Positions 26,835-36,854 of a stretch of DNA of 37,402 nt are shown here, in pieces. Source of the stretch: an uncultured Clostridia bacterium (GTDB lineage Bacteria > Bacillota > Clostridia > Oscillospirales > CAG-272); the NCBI GenBank assembly GCA_947628165.1, contig CANQYV010000009.1, forward strand, positions 1 to 37,402. The letters are read 5' to 3'. Every line of letters begins with the position of its first letter. Position 1 is the first letter of the stretch. The notes below the pieces were generated by a model, which saw nothing but the letters and a program-made list of their open reading frames with translations, was not told the origin of the DNA and did no database searches. The position numbers were made by a program, and so were the translations under genes.

Positions 26835-27737
26835 ATGACGGAAACGAACATGCGGCAGAGAAGGCCCGCAGGAAACGTAAACAAAATACACTACGTCGAA
26901 CGCAGCTATCCGGGCGCGGACGCGAACACGGCTCAGCTTGTCAGCAAGCTCCGCCACAGAGGTGTCACGGATCCGCGCGCGGCAGTAAGACTCACGTCGA
27001 GCGCGCTCATCGAGGACGCGTACCGCGGAGTTCCCGAAAGGCAGCAGCCGAGGACGTTTGACAACAATTACAGCCCGTACTCGAACGTCAACGCCGAGGC
27101 CGCAAGGGAAATGATGGAGCGGCAGGAGGAGATGAGGCGCCGCGCGACGGAAAAGAGGCAGGAAGAGATGAGGCACCGCGTTGCCGAGGCAAAGGCGGCA
27201 GCCGAAACGACGCCTGCGGCAAACGTTCGCCCGCAGAGACCGATGCCGAAGTCCCCGTCACAATCCCCCGCCGTGCGCCGCACGGCACCGCCACCGGCAG
27301 TGAGGCGGCGTGAAGAAGGACAGCTTGCGGAGTCGGGTCCGAGGGAGGTCGCCGTCAGGCGCGTCCCGTTCCCGAAGTTCGCGTTCGTCGTCATATTCAT
27401 GGCGGTCGTTCTGTTCTTCATGGTGCAGAGCATAGTGACAAATTACGAATACAAGCGCGACATAAACAAGCTCGAGGAAGAGGTCGAGGCACTCGAAAAG
27501 AAGAGAGACGAGCTGCTCTCAGAGCTCGAGCAGCGCGACGACCTCGCGTATATCGAGGACAGGGCGGAAGAGCTCGGGATGATAAAGGATTCGCAGTCAA
27601 ACGGCAAGTACATAGATCTGTCGGACGGCGACTTCATCGAGAATTTCGACGAGGACGAAGGCACGACGAACGCACTCACCACGCTGCTCTCCGCTGTGAG
27701 AAAGAGGCTCTCCTCGCTTGTCGGCGGCGGAGAATGA
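26835..27737 (+). CDS. ftsL: FtsL/DivIC-like septum formation initiator protein with long cytoplasmic N-terminus
   Basis: Single TM FAFVVIFMAVVLFFMVQSIV followed by coiled coil (DINKLEEEVEALEKKRDELLSELEQ); between rsmH and ftsI. Confidence 0.78.
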   Translation: MTETNMRQRRPAGNVNKIHYVERSYPGADANTAQLVSKLRHRGVTDPRAAVRLTSSALIEDAYRGVPERQQPRTFDNNYSPYSNVNAEAAREMMERQEEMRRRATEKRQEEMRHRVAEAKAAAETTPAANVRPQRPMPKSPSQSPAVRRTAPPPAVRRREEGQLAESGPREVAVRRVPFPKFAFVVIFMAVVLFFMVQSIVTNYEYKRDINKLEEEVEALEKKRDELLSELEQRDDLAYIEDRAEELGMIKDSQSNGKYIDLSDGDFIENFDEDEGTTNALTTLLSAVRKRLSSLVGGGE

Positions 27738-27792
27738 ACGGGCGTATGAGTCATAAAGACGCCGTCGGTTCAATAGAATGAATAATGACACG

Positions 27793-27837
27793 AAAAGAGT
27801 AAGGAGTTATGACCGAAAACTGGCTCGTTACTCTTTT
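27793..27837 (+). terminator. Terminator/attenuator-like hairpin between ftsL and ftsI
   Basis: AAAAGAGTAA ... TTACTCTTTT with inner GAG/CTC pairing. Confidence 0.55.
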
Positions 27838-27893
27838 TAGTCAACGGAGAAAAAACGGGAAAAATACCGCACCACGGAGGTCAATGAGGAAAA

Positions 27894-30272
27894 ATGAATA
27901 TCGGAGGGGATATATCAAAGCGCTCATACTTTGTGCTCGCAGTGTTTGTCATCGCATGGCTCGGTCTATGCGTGGTTCTCTTCAATTTACAGATAAATTC
28001 GTATGAGGAATATCAGGGGCACGTCCTCGACCAGATAACGAAGGAGACTTCCGTTACCGCCGAGAGGGGAAGCATATACGACACGAACATGAACCTGCTC
28101 GCGGGAAACAAGACCGTTTACCTCGTCTTTATCTCGCCGCAGGACATAATAAGCGCGATGGGGGACGATTTCTCCATCTTCGCCTCGTCCTCGAACCCGG
28201 CGGGCATAAAGCTGCCCGGCAGCTTCGGAGACATACAGCGGGACACATACTACTACACATATACGGATGCCGACGGGAACATGTCCTCGTACACGATGGA
28301 TAAGCTCATAGCAAAGGGTCTGTCGGAGATACTCGGCGTCGACTACGCGAAGATAATGGACCTGACGGCGAAAAAGGGCCGCTATTACGAGGTCATCAAG
28401 AAGAACGTAGAGAAGGCGGAGGCGGACCGCGTCCGCGAGTTCATAGACGAATACGACCTCGAGGAGCAGATATATCTCACCCCGAGCACGAAGAGATTTT
28501 ATCCCAACAACACGCTCGCCTGCCACGTCATAGGATTCGTCAACGCCGACGGAGACGGCGTCTACGGCATGGAGTCATACTACAACGACGTCCTCAAGGG
28601 CAGCTCGGGCACATACCTGACGGCGCGCGACGGCAAGGGCAACGACCTTCCGACCGATTATGAGAGCTACATCGAGGAGCAGGACGGGTATTCCGTCATC
28701 TCGACGATAGACCAGTATCTGCAATACGAGCTTGAGACCGTCCTGACGGAGACGCTCACGGAGAACCGCGCGCAGAACAGGACCGCGGGCATCGTCATGG
28801 ACGTGAACACGGGCGCCGTACTCGCGATGGCGACAGTCGGCGGATTTGATCTCAACAGCCCGTATACGCTGACGGAGTATTATACCGACAAGCTCGCGGC
28901 GTCGGGTCTTTCGGAGGGGACTGACGAATACAACGCCCTTGTCTCAGACCTGCGGTATACGATGTGGAACAACAAGGCGGTGACGGAGCTCTATGAGCCC
29001 GGCTCCACGTTCAAGATAGTTACGAGCGCCATCGGGCTCGAGCTCGGCGTCGTCAAGCTGACGGACACCTTCACCTGCACGGGCAAAGTCAAAATCGAAG
29101 GGTACGGCTCGCCGATATCGTGCCACAAGCGCGGCGGCCACGGGACGCTCACGTTCCCGGGCGCGCTCCAGCAGTCGTGCAACCCCGCGCTCGTCGCGAT
29201 AGGTCTGCGGATAGGGCGCGAGAACTTCTACAACTACTTCAAGCAGTTCGGATACGGCTCGCGCGTCGGAATAGACCTGCCGGGCGAGGCTGTGACTTAT
29301 TACCACAACTATAAGGATTTCTCAAACGTCTCGCTCGCCGTCTACGCATTCGGGCAGACGTTCAAGGTGACGCCGATACAGCACCTGACGGCGATAGCCG
29401 CCGTCGCGAACGGCGGCAACCTCGTGACGCCGCACGTCATGAAGCAGATAATAGACAAGGACGGCAACGTTATCGACACATACGAGACGAAGACGGTCCG
29501 TCAGGTCATAAGCACGGAGACGTGCCGGACGCTCGCGCAGATACTCGAAGAGGGCGTCTCCGGCAACGGCGGCGCGAAGAACGCATACGTCGCGGGCTAC
29601 AAGGTCGCGGCGAAGACGGGAACGTCACAGAAGCGCGACAAGCTCGACGAAAACGGGCAGGACACGCTCCGCGTCAGCTCCTGCGTCGCGTTCGCTCCTG
29701 CGGACGACCCGCAGATAGCGGTTCTCATACTCGTCGACGAGCCGTCGGCGGGCAATATGTACGGCTCAGTCGTCGCAGCACCCTACGTTTCCGAATATCT
29801 CGCCGCCGCCCTCCCCTATCTCGGCGTCGAGCCTCAGTATTCGGAGGACGAGTCTGCGGCGATAGAAAAGACGGTCGGCAGCTACGAGACGCTCACGACG
29901 ACGTCGGCGGTGTCGCAGCTCGAGCGCGACGGCTTTGAGTACGTCATCGTCGGCGACGGAACGACGGTCACGGGTCAGTGCCCGGAGGCGGGTTCGGTCG
30001 TTTCAAATCTTTCCAAGCTCGTAATACTCTACACGAACGGCGAGGAGCCGAAGAACACCGTCAAGGTCCCGAACGTCGTCGGCAAGATGGCGGAGGAGGC
30101 CAACAGGATAATAGTCGACGCAAAGCTGAACGTAAGGATAGAGGGCGCCGCGAACTTCTCGAGCGACGGCGGCGCGACTGTTATATCCCAGTTCCCTGCG
30201 GCGGGCGAAAAGGTCCCCGAGGGCACTGTCATAACGCTTACGTTCAGACATCTTTCAAATATTTCCGACTGA
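27894..30272 (+). CDS. ftsI: Class B penicillin-binding protein with PASTA domains (FtsI/SpoVD type)
   Basis: YEPGSTFKI (SxxK), KTGTS (KTG), two C-terminal PASTA-like repeats (VKVPNVVGKMAEEANRIIVDAKLNV). Confidence 0.93.
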   Translation: MNIGGDISKRSYFVLAVFVIAWLGLCVVLFNLQINSYEEYQGHVLDQITKETSVTAERGSIYDTNMNLLAGNKTVYLVFISPQDIISAMGDDFSIFASSSNPAGIKLPGSFGDIQRDTYYYTYTDADGNMSSYTMDKLIAKGLSEILGVDYAKIMDLTAKKGRYYEVIKKNVEKAEADRVREFIDEYDLEEQIYLTPSTKRFYPNNTLACHVIGFVNADGDGVYGMESYYNDVLKGSSGTYLTARDGKGNDLPTDYESYIEEQDGYSVISTIDQYLQYELETVLTETLTENRAQNRTAGIVMDVNTGAVLAMATVGGFDLNSPYTLTEYYTDKLAASGLSEGTDEYNALVSDLRYTMWNNKAVTELYEPGSTFKIVTSAIGLELGVVKLTDTFTCTGKVKIEGYGSPISCHKRGGHGTLTFPGALQQSCNPALVAIGLRIGRENFYNYFKQFGYGSRVGIDLPGEAVTYYHNYKDFSNVSLAVYAFGQTFKVTPIQHLTAIAAVANGGNLVTPHVMKQIIDKDGNVIDTYETKTVRQVISTETCRTLAQILEEGVSGNGGAKNAYVAGYKVAAKTGTSQKRDKLDENGQDTLRVSSCVAFAPADDPQIAVLILVDEPSAGNMYGSVVAAPYVSEYLAAALPYLGVEPQYSEDESAAIEKTVGSYETLTTTSAVSQLERDGFEYVIVGDGTTVTGQCPEAGSVVSNLSKLVILYTNGEEPKNTVKVPNVVGKMAEEANRIIVDAKLNVRIEGAANFSSDGGATVISQFPAAGEKVPEGTVITLTFRHLSNISD

Positions 30273-30290
30273 TAAAGAAAGGCCACGGCA

Positions 30291-31814
30291 ATGAAGCTTT
30301 CCCTCATATGCAGGCTCACGGGAGCCGAGGCGCCCCGTGAGGACGTCGAAATAACCCGCATCACGACAGACAGCAGAAAGGCAGGCGCGGGCGACCTCTT
30401 CATCGCGATACGCGGCGTCCGCACAGACGGGCACGACTATATCGACGAGGTGATAAAGAAGGGCGTTGCCGCCGTTGCCTCCGAGCGGGAGGTGCCGGGA
30501 GCGGGCGTCCCCGTCGTTGTGACGGACAGCACGAGAAAGTTCGTCTCGAGGGCGTACTCCGCATGGTACGGAGGGGACGAGGCGTGCCGCCCGCACAAAA
30601 CGCGCCTTGTCGCCGTGACGGGAACGAACGGCAAAACGACGATAACGCATATGATGAGAGACATTCTCTCAAACGCGGGTTACAAGGTCGGCGTGATAGG
30701 CACGGTCGGCGCCTCGCTCGGCGAGCGCGGCTACGGCAGCGCGTATCCGATGACGACGCCGTCGCCTGACGAGTTCTACAGCTTTTTGTGGGACATGATA
30801 CGAAACGGCGCCGACTACATCGTCTTTGAGGCAAGCTCGCACGGTATATCGCAGGAAAGGCTCGCGGGCCTCGATATGCTCGGCTGCGAGATGTCGGCGG
30901 CGATATTCACGAACCTGACGCCCGAGCACCTCGACTATCATGCCGACATGGAAGACTATTTTTATGTCAAATCGAGGCTGTTCACGGAGTTCTCGCCGAA
31001 GATAAGCATCATAAACACATCCGACGAATACGGCAGGCGGCTCATCTCCATGTGCGGGGAGGGCGCCGTCGCAGTCGACACGGAGGGCGACGGCGGGCAG
31101 CCGGGCTCCGTCTATCCTCACTCCGTCGTCATGGCGGGCACCTCGGGCGTTGAGTATATGTACACCTCGCCGCGCGCCATCTTCCCGATAGCGTGCCCCG
31201 TGCCCGGAAGATACACGGTATACAACAGCATCGAGGCGGCGGCGTGCGCGGTCGAGCTCGGAATAGATCCGGTGACAGTGCGCGAGGCGCTCGGCGTCTT
31301 CGGCGGCGTCCGCGGCAGGATGGAGCGCGTCCGCTGCGACAAGACGAAGTTCTCGCCGCCGGTGCTGATTGACTTCGCACACACGCCCGCGGCGCTCGAG
31401 GGACTGATGCTCTCGGTGCGTGAGCTCGAACCGACAAAAAGGCTCGTTCTTCTGTTCGGCTGCGGCGGCGACCGCGACAGGACGAAGCGCCCCGTCATGG
31501 GCGGAATCGCGGCGAGAACGGCGGATTTCACGATAGTCACATCGGACAACAGCAGGACGGAGCGCCCCGAGGACATAATCTCGGAGATACTCGCGGGGAT
31601 ACCGGAGGGCACGCCTCACACGACTATCGTGAAGCGCGCTGAGGCTATCGAGTACGCGATAATGAACGCGACGCCGAACGACGTCATAATCCTTGCCGGA
31701 AAGGGACATGAGAGCTACGAGGACGTCGGAGGCGTGCGCCGTGACTTCGACGAGCGCGCTTATGTCATGGCAGCCGTCGAAAAAAGATACGCCGTCAAGG
31801 GCGAGGGCATCTGA
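30291..31814 (+). CDS. murE: UDP-N-acetylmuramyl-tripeptide synthetase MurE
   Basis: GTNGKTTITHMM, EASSHGISQERLAGL, TSDNSRTERPEDI. Confidence 0.95.
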   Translation: MKLSLICRLTGAEAPREDVEITRITTDSRKAGAGDLFIAIRGVRTDGHDYIDEVIKKGVAAVASEREVPGAGVPVVVTDSTRKFVSRAYSAWYGGDEACRPHKTRLVAVTGTNGKTTITHMMRDILSNAGYKVGVIGTVGASLGERGYGSAYPMTTPSPDEFYSFLWDMIRNGADYIVFEASSHGISQERLAGLDMLGCEMSAAIFTNLTPEHLDYHADMEDYFYVKSRLFTEFSPKISIINTSDEYGRRLISMCGEGAVAVDTEGDGGQPGSVYPHSVVMAGTSGVEYMYTSPRAIFPIACPVPGRYTVYNSIEAAACAVELGIDPVTVREALGVFGGVRGRMERVRCDKTKFSPPVLIDFAHTPAALEGLMLSVRELEPTKRLVLLFGCGGDRDRTKRPVMGGIAARTADFTIVTSDNSRTERPEDIISEILAGIPEGTPHTTIVKRAEAIEYAIMNATPNDVIILAGKGHESYEDVGGVRRDFDERAYVMAAVEKRYAVKGEGI

Positions 31815-31864
31815 GCCCTGAAAAAGCAAACGAACGATAAAAAAGGAGGGGCAAGACAAAAAGC

Positions 31865-33319
31865 ATGAGCATAAGCGAAGGCACAATAACGCTTTTCCGT
31901 CCCGTAACGGCGGAATACGTCGCATCAGTGACAAAAGGCGCCGTCAAGCCCATCTCCGGTGGGTACGGCGGGGAGGCGGCGACGTTCTCCACCGATTCCC
32001 GCCATATAGACTGGCAGTGCATGTTCGCCGCGATCACGGGCGAAAAGTTTGACGGGCACGATTTCATCGGCGCCGCCATCGGGATCGGTGCGCGGATAAT
32101 AATAGCGGAGCGCATACCGGACGGCATCGGGAAGTTTGATTTCGGCGTCGACATAGTGCTTGTCGACAACACCGTGCGCGCGCTCGGCAGGCTCGCGTCC
32201 GCCTTCATAAAGGAGAGCGGGGCGCACACGGTCGCCGTCACCGGCTCCGTCGGTAAGACGACGACGAAGGAGTTTATCGCCGCCTGCCTTTCGGCAAAGT
32301 ACCGGGTACATAAAACCGACGGAAGCAAAAACAACGACATCGGTCTGCCGCTGACGGCGCTCGGCATGGAGGCAGGCACGGAATACGCCGTTTTCGAGTG
32401 CGGCATGAGCGCGTTCGGGGAGATAGAGTATTTGTCCGGCATCGTCGAGCCCGAGCTTGCCGTTATAACCAACATCGGCTCCTCGCATATAGAAAAGCTC
32501 GGCAGCCGCGAGAACATCGCCCGCGCGAAGCTCGAAATTGTATCCGGGATGAAGCCCGGGGGAACGCTGCTCATAAACGCAGACGAGCCGCTCCTTTACG
32601 GCGTGAAGGACAGCTTTCCCGGAATAAAGGTAAAGACGGCGGCGCTCCACAACAGGTTCGCGGATTACAGGGCGGTGAATCTGCGCCGCGTCGGCACGGG
32701 GACCGTGTTCGATCTCATATACGAGGGCAAGGTCTCGACGAACATAGAGATACCGACGCTCGGCGTGCACAACGTCTACGACGCGCTATACGCGTTCGCG
32801 GTCGGGATACTCTCAGGGCTCACCGAGGCCGAGATAAGGGCAGGGCTCAAGGAATTTAAGAACGCCTCGATGAGGCAGAGGATATACGACCTCGGCGGCA
32901 TCACCGTTATCGAGGACTGCTACAACGCGAGCCCCGAGTCTATGAGGGCAGGAATAGACGTGCTCGTCTCGCTCGCCCGCGACAAGGGCGGGAGACCCGC
33001 AGCTCTGCTCGGAGACATGAGGGAGCTCGGCGAATATTCTCGCCTCATGCACGACCAGCTCGGCGTCCACGCGGCGAGAGCGGGCGTGAAAGTGCTTTTT
33101 ACATACGGTCAGCTGGCGGAGAGCATCGCGGTCGCCGCCATCGGAAACGGCATACGCGCCGAGAACGTGTACGTCAATCTCGACTGCACCGACCCCGCGA
33201 CGACGGGGGAGATGGTGCTCGGCGCGCTCGTGCCCGGGGACGTGCTCCTCGTCAAGGCGAGCCGCGCCGTCGCCGCAGAAGCCGTGCTCGACTACATAAA
33301 GGCAAAAATAAAGAGCTGA
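31865..33319 (+). CDS. murF: UDP-MurNAc-tripeptide:D-Ala-D-Ala ligase MurF
   Basis: VTGSVGKTTTKEF, FECGMSAFGEIEYL, EDCYNASPESM. Confidence 0.96.
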   Translation: MSISEGTITLFRPVTAEYVASVTKGAVKPISGGYGGEAATFSTDSRHIDWQCMFAAITGEKFDGHDFIGAAIGIGARIIIAERIPDGIGKFDFGVDIVLVDNTVRALGRLASAFIKESGAHTVAVTGSVGKTTTKEFIAACLSAKYRVHKTDGSKNNDIGLPLTALGMEAGTEYAVFECGMSAFGEIEYLSGIVEPELAVITNIGSSHIEKLGSRENIARAKLEIVSGMKPGGTLLINADEPLLYGVKDSFPGIKVKTAALHNRFADYRAVNLRRVGTGTVFDLIYEGKVSTNIEIPTLGVHNVYDALYAFAVGILSGLTEAEIRAGLKEFKNASMRQRIYDLGGITVIEDCYNASPESMRAGIDVLVSLARDKGGRPAALLGDMRELGEYSRLMHDQLGVHAARAGVKVLFTYGQLAESIAVAAIGNGIRAENVYVNLDCTDPATTGEMVLGALVPGDVLLVKASRAVAAEAVLDYIKAKIKS

Positions 33320-33368
33320 CAGCAGATAAAAACACAACTACAATAAGGCATTTGGGACGTAAAGCTCT

Positions 33369-34409
33369 ATGGATCACAGTTTCGCAATATTTCTTTCGGC
33401 GTCAGCCATTGCGGTCTTTGTTCTGACCGTTATCTTCTCGCGCATAATAATACCCATACTGAAAAGTCACAAGATGGGGCAGAAGATACTGGACATAGGG
33501 CCGCGCTGGCACAAGTCGAAGGAAGGCACCCCTACGATGGGAGGCATAACGTTCATCTTCGCGATGACGATAGTTATCGCCTGCGACATCGCGCTGCTCT
33601 CGATAGGGCTCGGAGCCGTCCCGACCGGACTGACGCTCACGTTCGTATACGCGCTTCTCTGCGGCTTTATAGGCTGCATAGACGATACGGCGAAGCTGAA
33701 GAAAAAGAAAAACGAGGGGCTCACCCCGATACAGAAGCTCGTGCTCCAGTTCGTCATCGCGGGCGGATATATAGCGGGTCTTGTGTACTTCGGCTGCATA
33801 GACGACACGCTCTACATTCCCTATATCGGCGTCAGCTTTGAGGGCTGCGGCATCATATATTACGCGTTTCTCGTCGTGCTCGCCGTCGGAGTCATGAACA
33901 GCGTCAACCTTGCGGACGGCATAGACGGGCTCGCCGCGACGGAGACGCTCGTCGTTTCCGCGTTCTTTGTACTGTGCGGCGTCGTCAAATACGCCTCGAG
34001 CGCCCTCATTTCTGGGGAGACCGCGGTGCTCGGCGCCGTGACCGCGGGCGGCATGCTCGGGTTCCTCGTCTACAATTTCCATCCGGCGCGCGTGTTTATG
34101 GGGGACACGGGCTCGCTGTTTCTGGGCGGCGTCGTCATGGGCGGCGCGCTGCTTTTGAAAAATCCCCTGATCGTCATAGTTTACGGGCTGATGTATATAA
34201 TCGAGACGGTCTCTGATATACTTCAGGTCGCATATTTCAAGCTGACGCACGGAAAGCGGCTCTTCCGCATGGCGCCGATACACCATCATTTCGAGAAGTG
34301 CGGCTGGGGAGAGGTCAAGATCGTCGCCGTATTCTCGCTTATGACGGCGCTGTTCTGCGCCGCCGCGTATTACGGTCTGCCGGCGCTGTCGGTCCTTTTA
34401 AGAGTATGA
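33369..34409 (+). CDS. mraY: Phospho-N-acetylmuramoyl-pentapeptide transferase MraY
   Basis: KEGTPTMGGI, NLADGIDGLA, FMGDTGSLFLGG, MAPIHHHFE. Confidence 0.97.
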   Translation: MDHSFAIFLSASAIAVFVLTVIFSRIIIPILKSHKMGQKILDIGPRWHKSKEGTPTMGGITFIFAMTIVIACDIALLSIGLGAVPTGLTLTFVYALLCGFIGCIDDTAKLKKKKNEGLTPIQKLVLQFVIAGGYIAGLVYFGCIDDTLYIPYIGVSFEGCGIIYYAFLVVLAVGVMNSVNLADGIDGLAATETLVVSAFFVLCGVVKYASSALISGETAVLGAVTAGGMLGFLVYNFHPARVFMGDTGSLFLGGVVMGGALLLKNPLIVIVYGLMYIIETVSDILQVAYFKLTHGKRLFRMAPIHHHFEKCGWGEVKIVAVFSLMTALFCAAAYYGLPALSVLLRV

Positions 34410-34440
34410 TAACAAACGAAAGAGCGGAGGAGGGGACTAT

Positions 34441-35676
34441 ATGAACACGGACGGAAGAAAAAACATGCCGGTTAAAAAGAGCAGCGGCGCCGTCGCCCTC
34501 GACGTCCCCGAAAAAAAGCCGCGGCGTGCCGAGCGCGAATACGTCAGGATAAAGACGTCGCCCGACAGGATACTCATGGTCCTTGTGCTGTCCCTCGTCT
34601 GCATAGGCTCGGTCATGGTTTTCAGCGCGAGCTACCCTTACGCCAAGAGCCAGGGGCTCGACAGCTATTACTATGTCAGAAGGCAGGTCATATTCGTCGC
34701 GCTCGGGCTCGTCGGAATGACGGTCGCGATGAGGATATCGTATGACAAGTACAAAAAGCTCGCGCCGGTCATATACGCCGTCGCGATGGTGCTGCTCGTC
34801 GTCGTCCTCATAATAGGCACGTCGGAGGGCGAGGCGAGACGATGGATAGCGATACCGGGCGTTCCGATAACGATACAACCGTCGGAGATAATGAAGATAG
34901 GGATAATACTCCTGCTTTCGGCTTATCTCGGCAAATACGCGGAATACATAAGGCGAAAGGACGGCTCGGCGAAGCTGCGCTTCCTCTACGGCACGGTATA
35001 TCCCGCGTTCATCATTTTCCCCGCGTGTGCGCTCGTGCTGCTTGAAAAGCACCTGTCGGGAACGGTCATTCTGTTCCTTATAGGGATAATAGTGCTCTTC
35101 CTCGGCGGAACGAGCATATTCATGACGGGCGGGCTCTACGGCTCGCTCGGCATCGGCGCGGCAATTGCGTACCTCTCGATGAACCCGTACGCGCTGAAGC
35201 GCATCACGACTAAGCTGAACGAGAACGCGGACATACTTTCGGACAAATGGCAGACGACGCAGGGACTTTACGCGATAGGGTCGGGCGGGCTGTTCGGGCT
35301 CGGTCTCGGGCAGTCGAGGCAGAAGTTCAGCTACGTTTCGCAGCCGCAGAACGACTTCATCTTCACCATTTGGTGCGAGGAAACGGGCTTTATAGGCGCG
35401 CTTTTCGTGATAGCGCTGTTCGCGGCGCTGCTCTTCCGCGGTTTTACGGTAGCGCGGCGCGCCCCCGACGTTTTCTCTTCTCTCGTCGTTTACGGCATAA
35501 TGAGCCATATAACGCTCCAGGCGCTGCTAAATATTGCCGTCGTGACGGACACGATACCGAACACGGGCATTTCCCTCCCGTTCTTCTCATACGGAGGCTC
35601 GTCTCTCATCATGCTGATGTTCGAGATGGGGATAGTTTTGTCGATATCGCGTCACTCGCGGCAGCAGAAGCTGTAG
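34441..35676 (+). CDS. ftsW: SEDS glycosyltransferase FtsW/SpoVE
   Basis: 10-TM; ARRWIAIPGVPITIQPSEIMKI, FSYGGSSLIMLM. Confidence 0.95.
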   Translation: MNTDGRKNMPVKKSSGAVALDVPEKKPRRAEREYVRIKTSPDRILMVLVLSLVCIGSVMVFSASYPYAKSQGLDSYYYVRRQVIFVALGLVGMTVAMRISYDKYKKLAPVIYAVAMVLLVVVLIIGTSEGEARRWIAIPGVPITIQPSEIMKIGIILLLSAYLGKYAEYIRRKDGSAKLRFLYGTVYPAFIIFPACALVLLEKHLSGTVILFLIGIIVLFLGGTSIFMTGGLYGSLGIGAAIAYLSMNPYALKRITTKLNENADILSDKWQTTQGLYAIGSGGLFGLGLGQSRQKFSYVSQPQNDFIFTIWCEETGFIGALFVIALFAALLFRGFTVARRAPDVFSSLVVYGIMSHITLQALLNIAVVTDTIPNTGISLPFFSYGGSSLIMLMFEMGIVLSISRHSRQQKL

Positions 35677-35707
35677 TTTTTGCAGAAAAACAGGAGTGCA
35701 TCGGAAA

Positions 35708-36832
35708 ATGCGTGTACTTATGACAGGCGGCGGCACGAGCGGCCACGTCAATCCCGCGCTCGCGATAGCGGAGACGGTGAAGCTGAACGTCCCGGGCTCG
35801 GAAATAGCGTTCGTCGGAACGCCGCGGGGAATAGAGAACAAGCTCGTACCGAAAGAGGGATACAGGCTCTACCATGTGGATGTGCGCGGGATCAGGCGCA
35901 AGCTCACGCCGTCCAATCTGAAGGCGGCGTATCTCGCCGTGACCTCGCCCTACAAGGCGAAAAAGATAATAAAGGAATTTCGTCCCGACGTCGTCGTCGG
36001 CACGGGGGGATACGTCAGCTGGCCCGTCGTCAAGGCGGCGCAGATGACGGGCGTCCCGACGGTGCTCCACGAGTCGAACGCGTTTCCCGGCGTCGCCGTG
36101 AAAATGCTCGCCGACAAGGCGGACAGGGTGCTGCTCAATTTCGCAAAGACCGCGGAATACTTGAAAAAATGCCCGCCCGAAAAGCTCGTCGTCGTCGGCA
36201 ACCCGCTGCGATCCGGCTTTTCGGAAAACGCCGACAGGGCGGCGGCGCGCCGCGCGATAGGAGCGGAGGGGTACAGGCACGTCATCCTTTCATACGGCGG
36301 CAGCATGGGGGCGGAGCGCGTCAATGAAGCCGTGCTCGCCATGATGAGGGATTACACGTCAAAGCATCCGGAGATACTCCACACGCTCGCCGTCGGCTCG
36401 ATCGAGTTCGAGGCGGCGAAGAAGATGTTTTCGGAATACGGGCTCGAGGGAAAAGAGAACCTGAGGCTCGTCGAATACATATACGATATGCCGACGCAGA
36501 TGGCGGCGGCGGACCTTGTCATCTGCCGCGCGGGCGCCATGACGATATCGGAGGTCGCGATGATGCGCAGGCCTGCGATATTCATCCCGTCTCCGAACGT
36601 GACGGAGAATCATCAGTACAAAAACGCCGCCGTGCTCGCGGACGCAGGCGCCGCCGTTATAACGGAGGAGCGCGAGCTCGCGGAGGATATCGGCATCCTA
36701 AGACGGAGGGCGGAAGAGCTCATCGGCGACGATGAGAGAAGGCGCCTCATGGGAGAGGCGGCCGGGAGCTTCGCGGTAAAGGACGCCAACAGGCGAATTC
36801 TTAACGAGCTGCGCCGGCTAACCGGAAAATAA
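35708..36832 (+). CDS. murG: UDP-GlcNAc:lipid I GlcNAc transferase MurG
   Basis: MTGGGTSGHVNPALAIAE, GGYVSWPV, CRAGAMTISEVAMMRRPAI; start at M of MRVLM (35708). Confidence 0.96.
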   Translation: MRVLMTGGGTSGHVNPALAIAETVKLNVPGSEIAFVGTPRGIENKLVPKEGYRLYHVDVRGIRRKLTPSNLKAAYLAVTSPYKAKKIIKEFRPDVVVGTGGYVSWPVVKAAQMTGVPTVLHESNAFPGVAVKMLADKADRVLLNFAKTAEYLKKCPPEKLVVVGNPLRSGFSENADRAAARRAIGAEGYRHVILSYGGSMGAERVNEAVLAMMRDYTSKHPEILHTLAVGSIEFEAAKKMFSEYGLEGKENLRLVEYIYDMPTQMAAADLVICRAGAMTISEVAMMRRPAIFIPSPNVTENHQYKNAAVLADAGAAVITEERELAEDIGILRRRAEELIGDDERRRLMGEAAGSFAVKDANRRILNELRRLTGK

Positions 36833-36854
36833 AAAGAAACGGCGACACGGGAAT

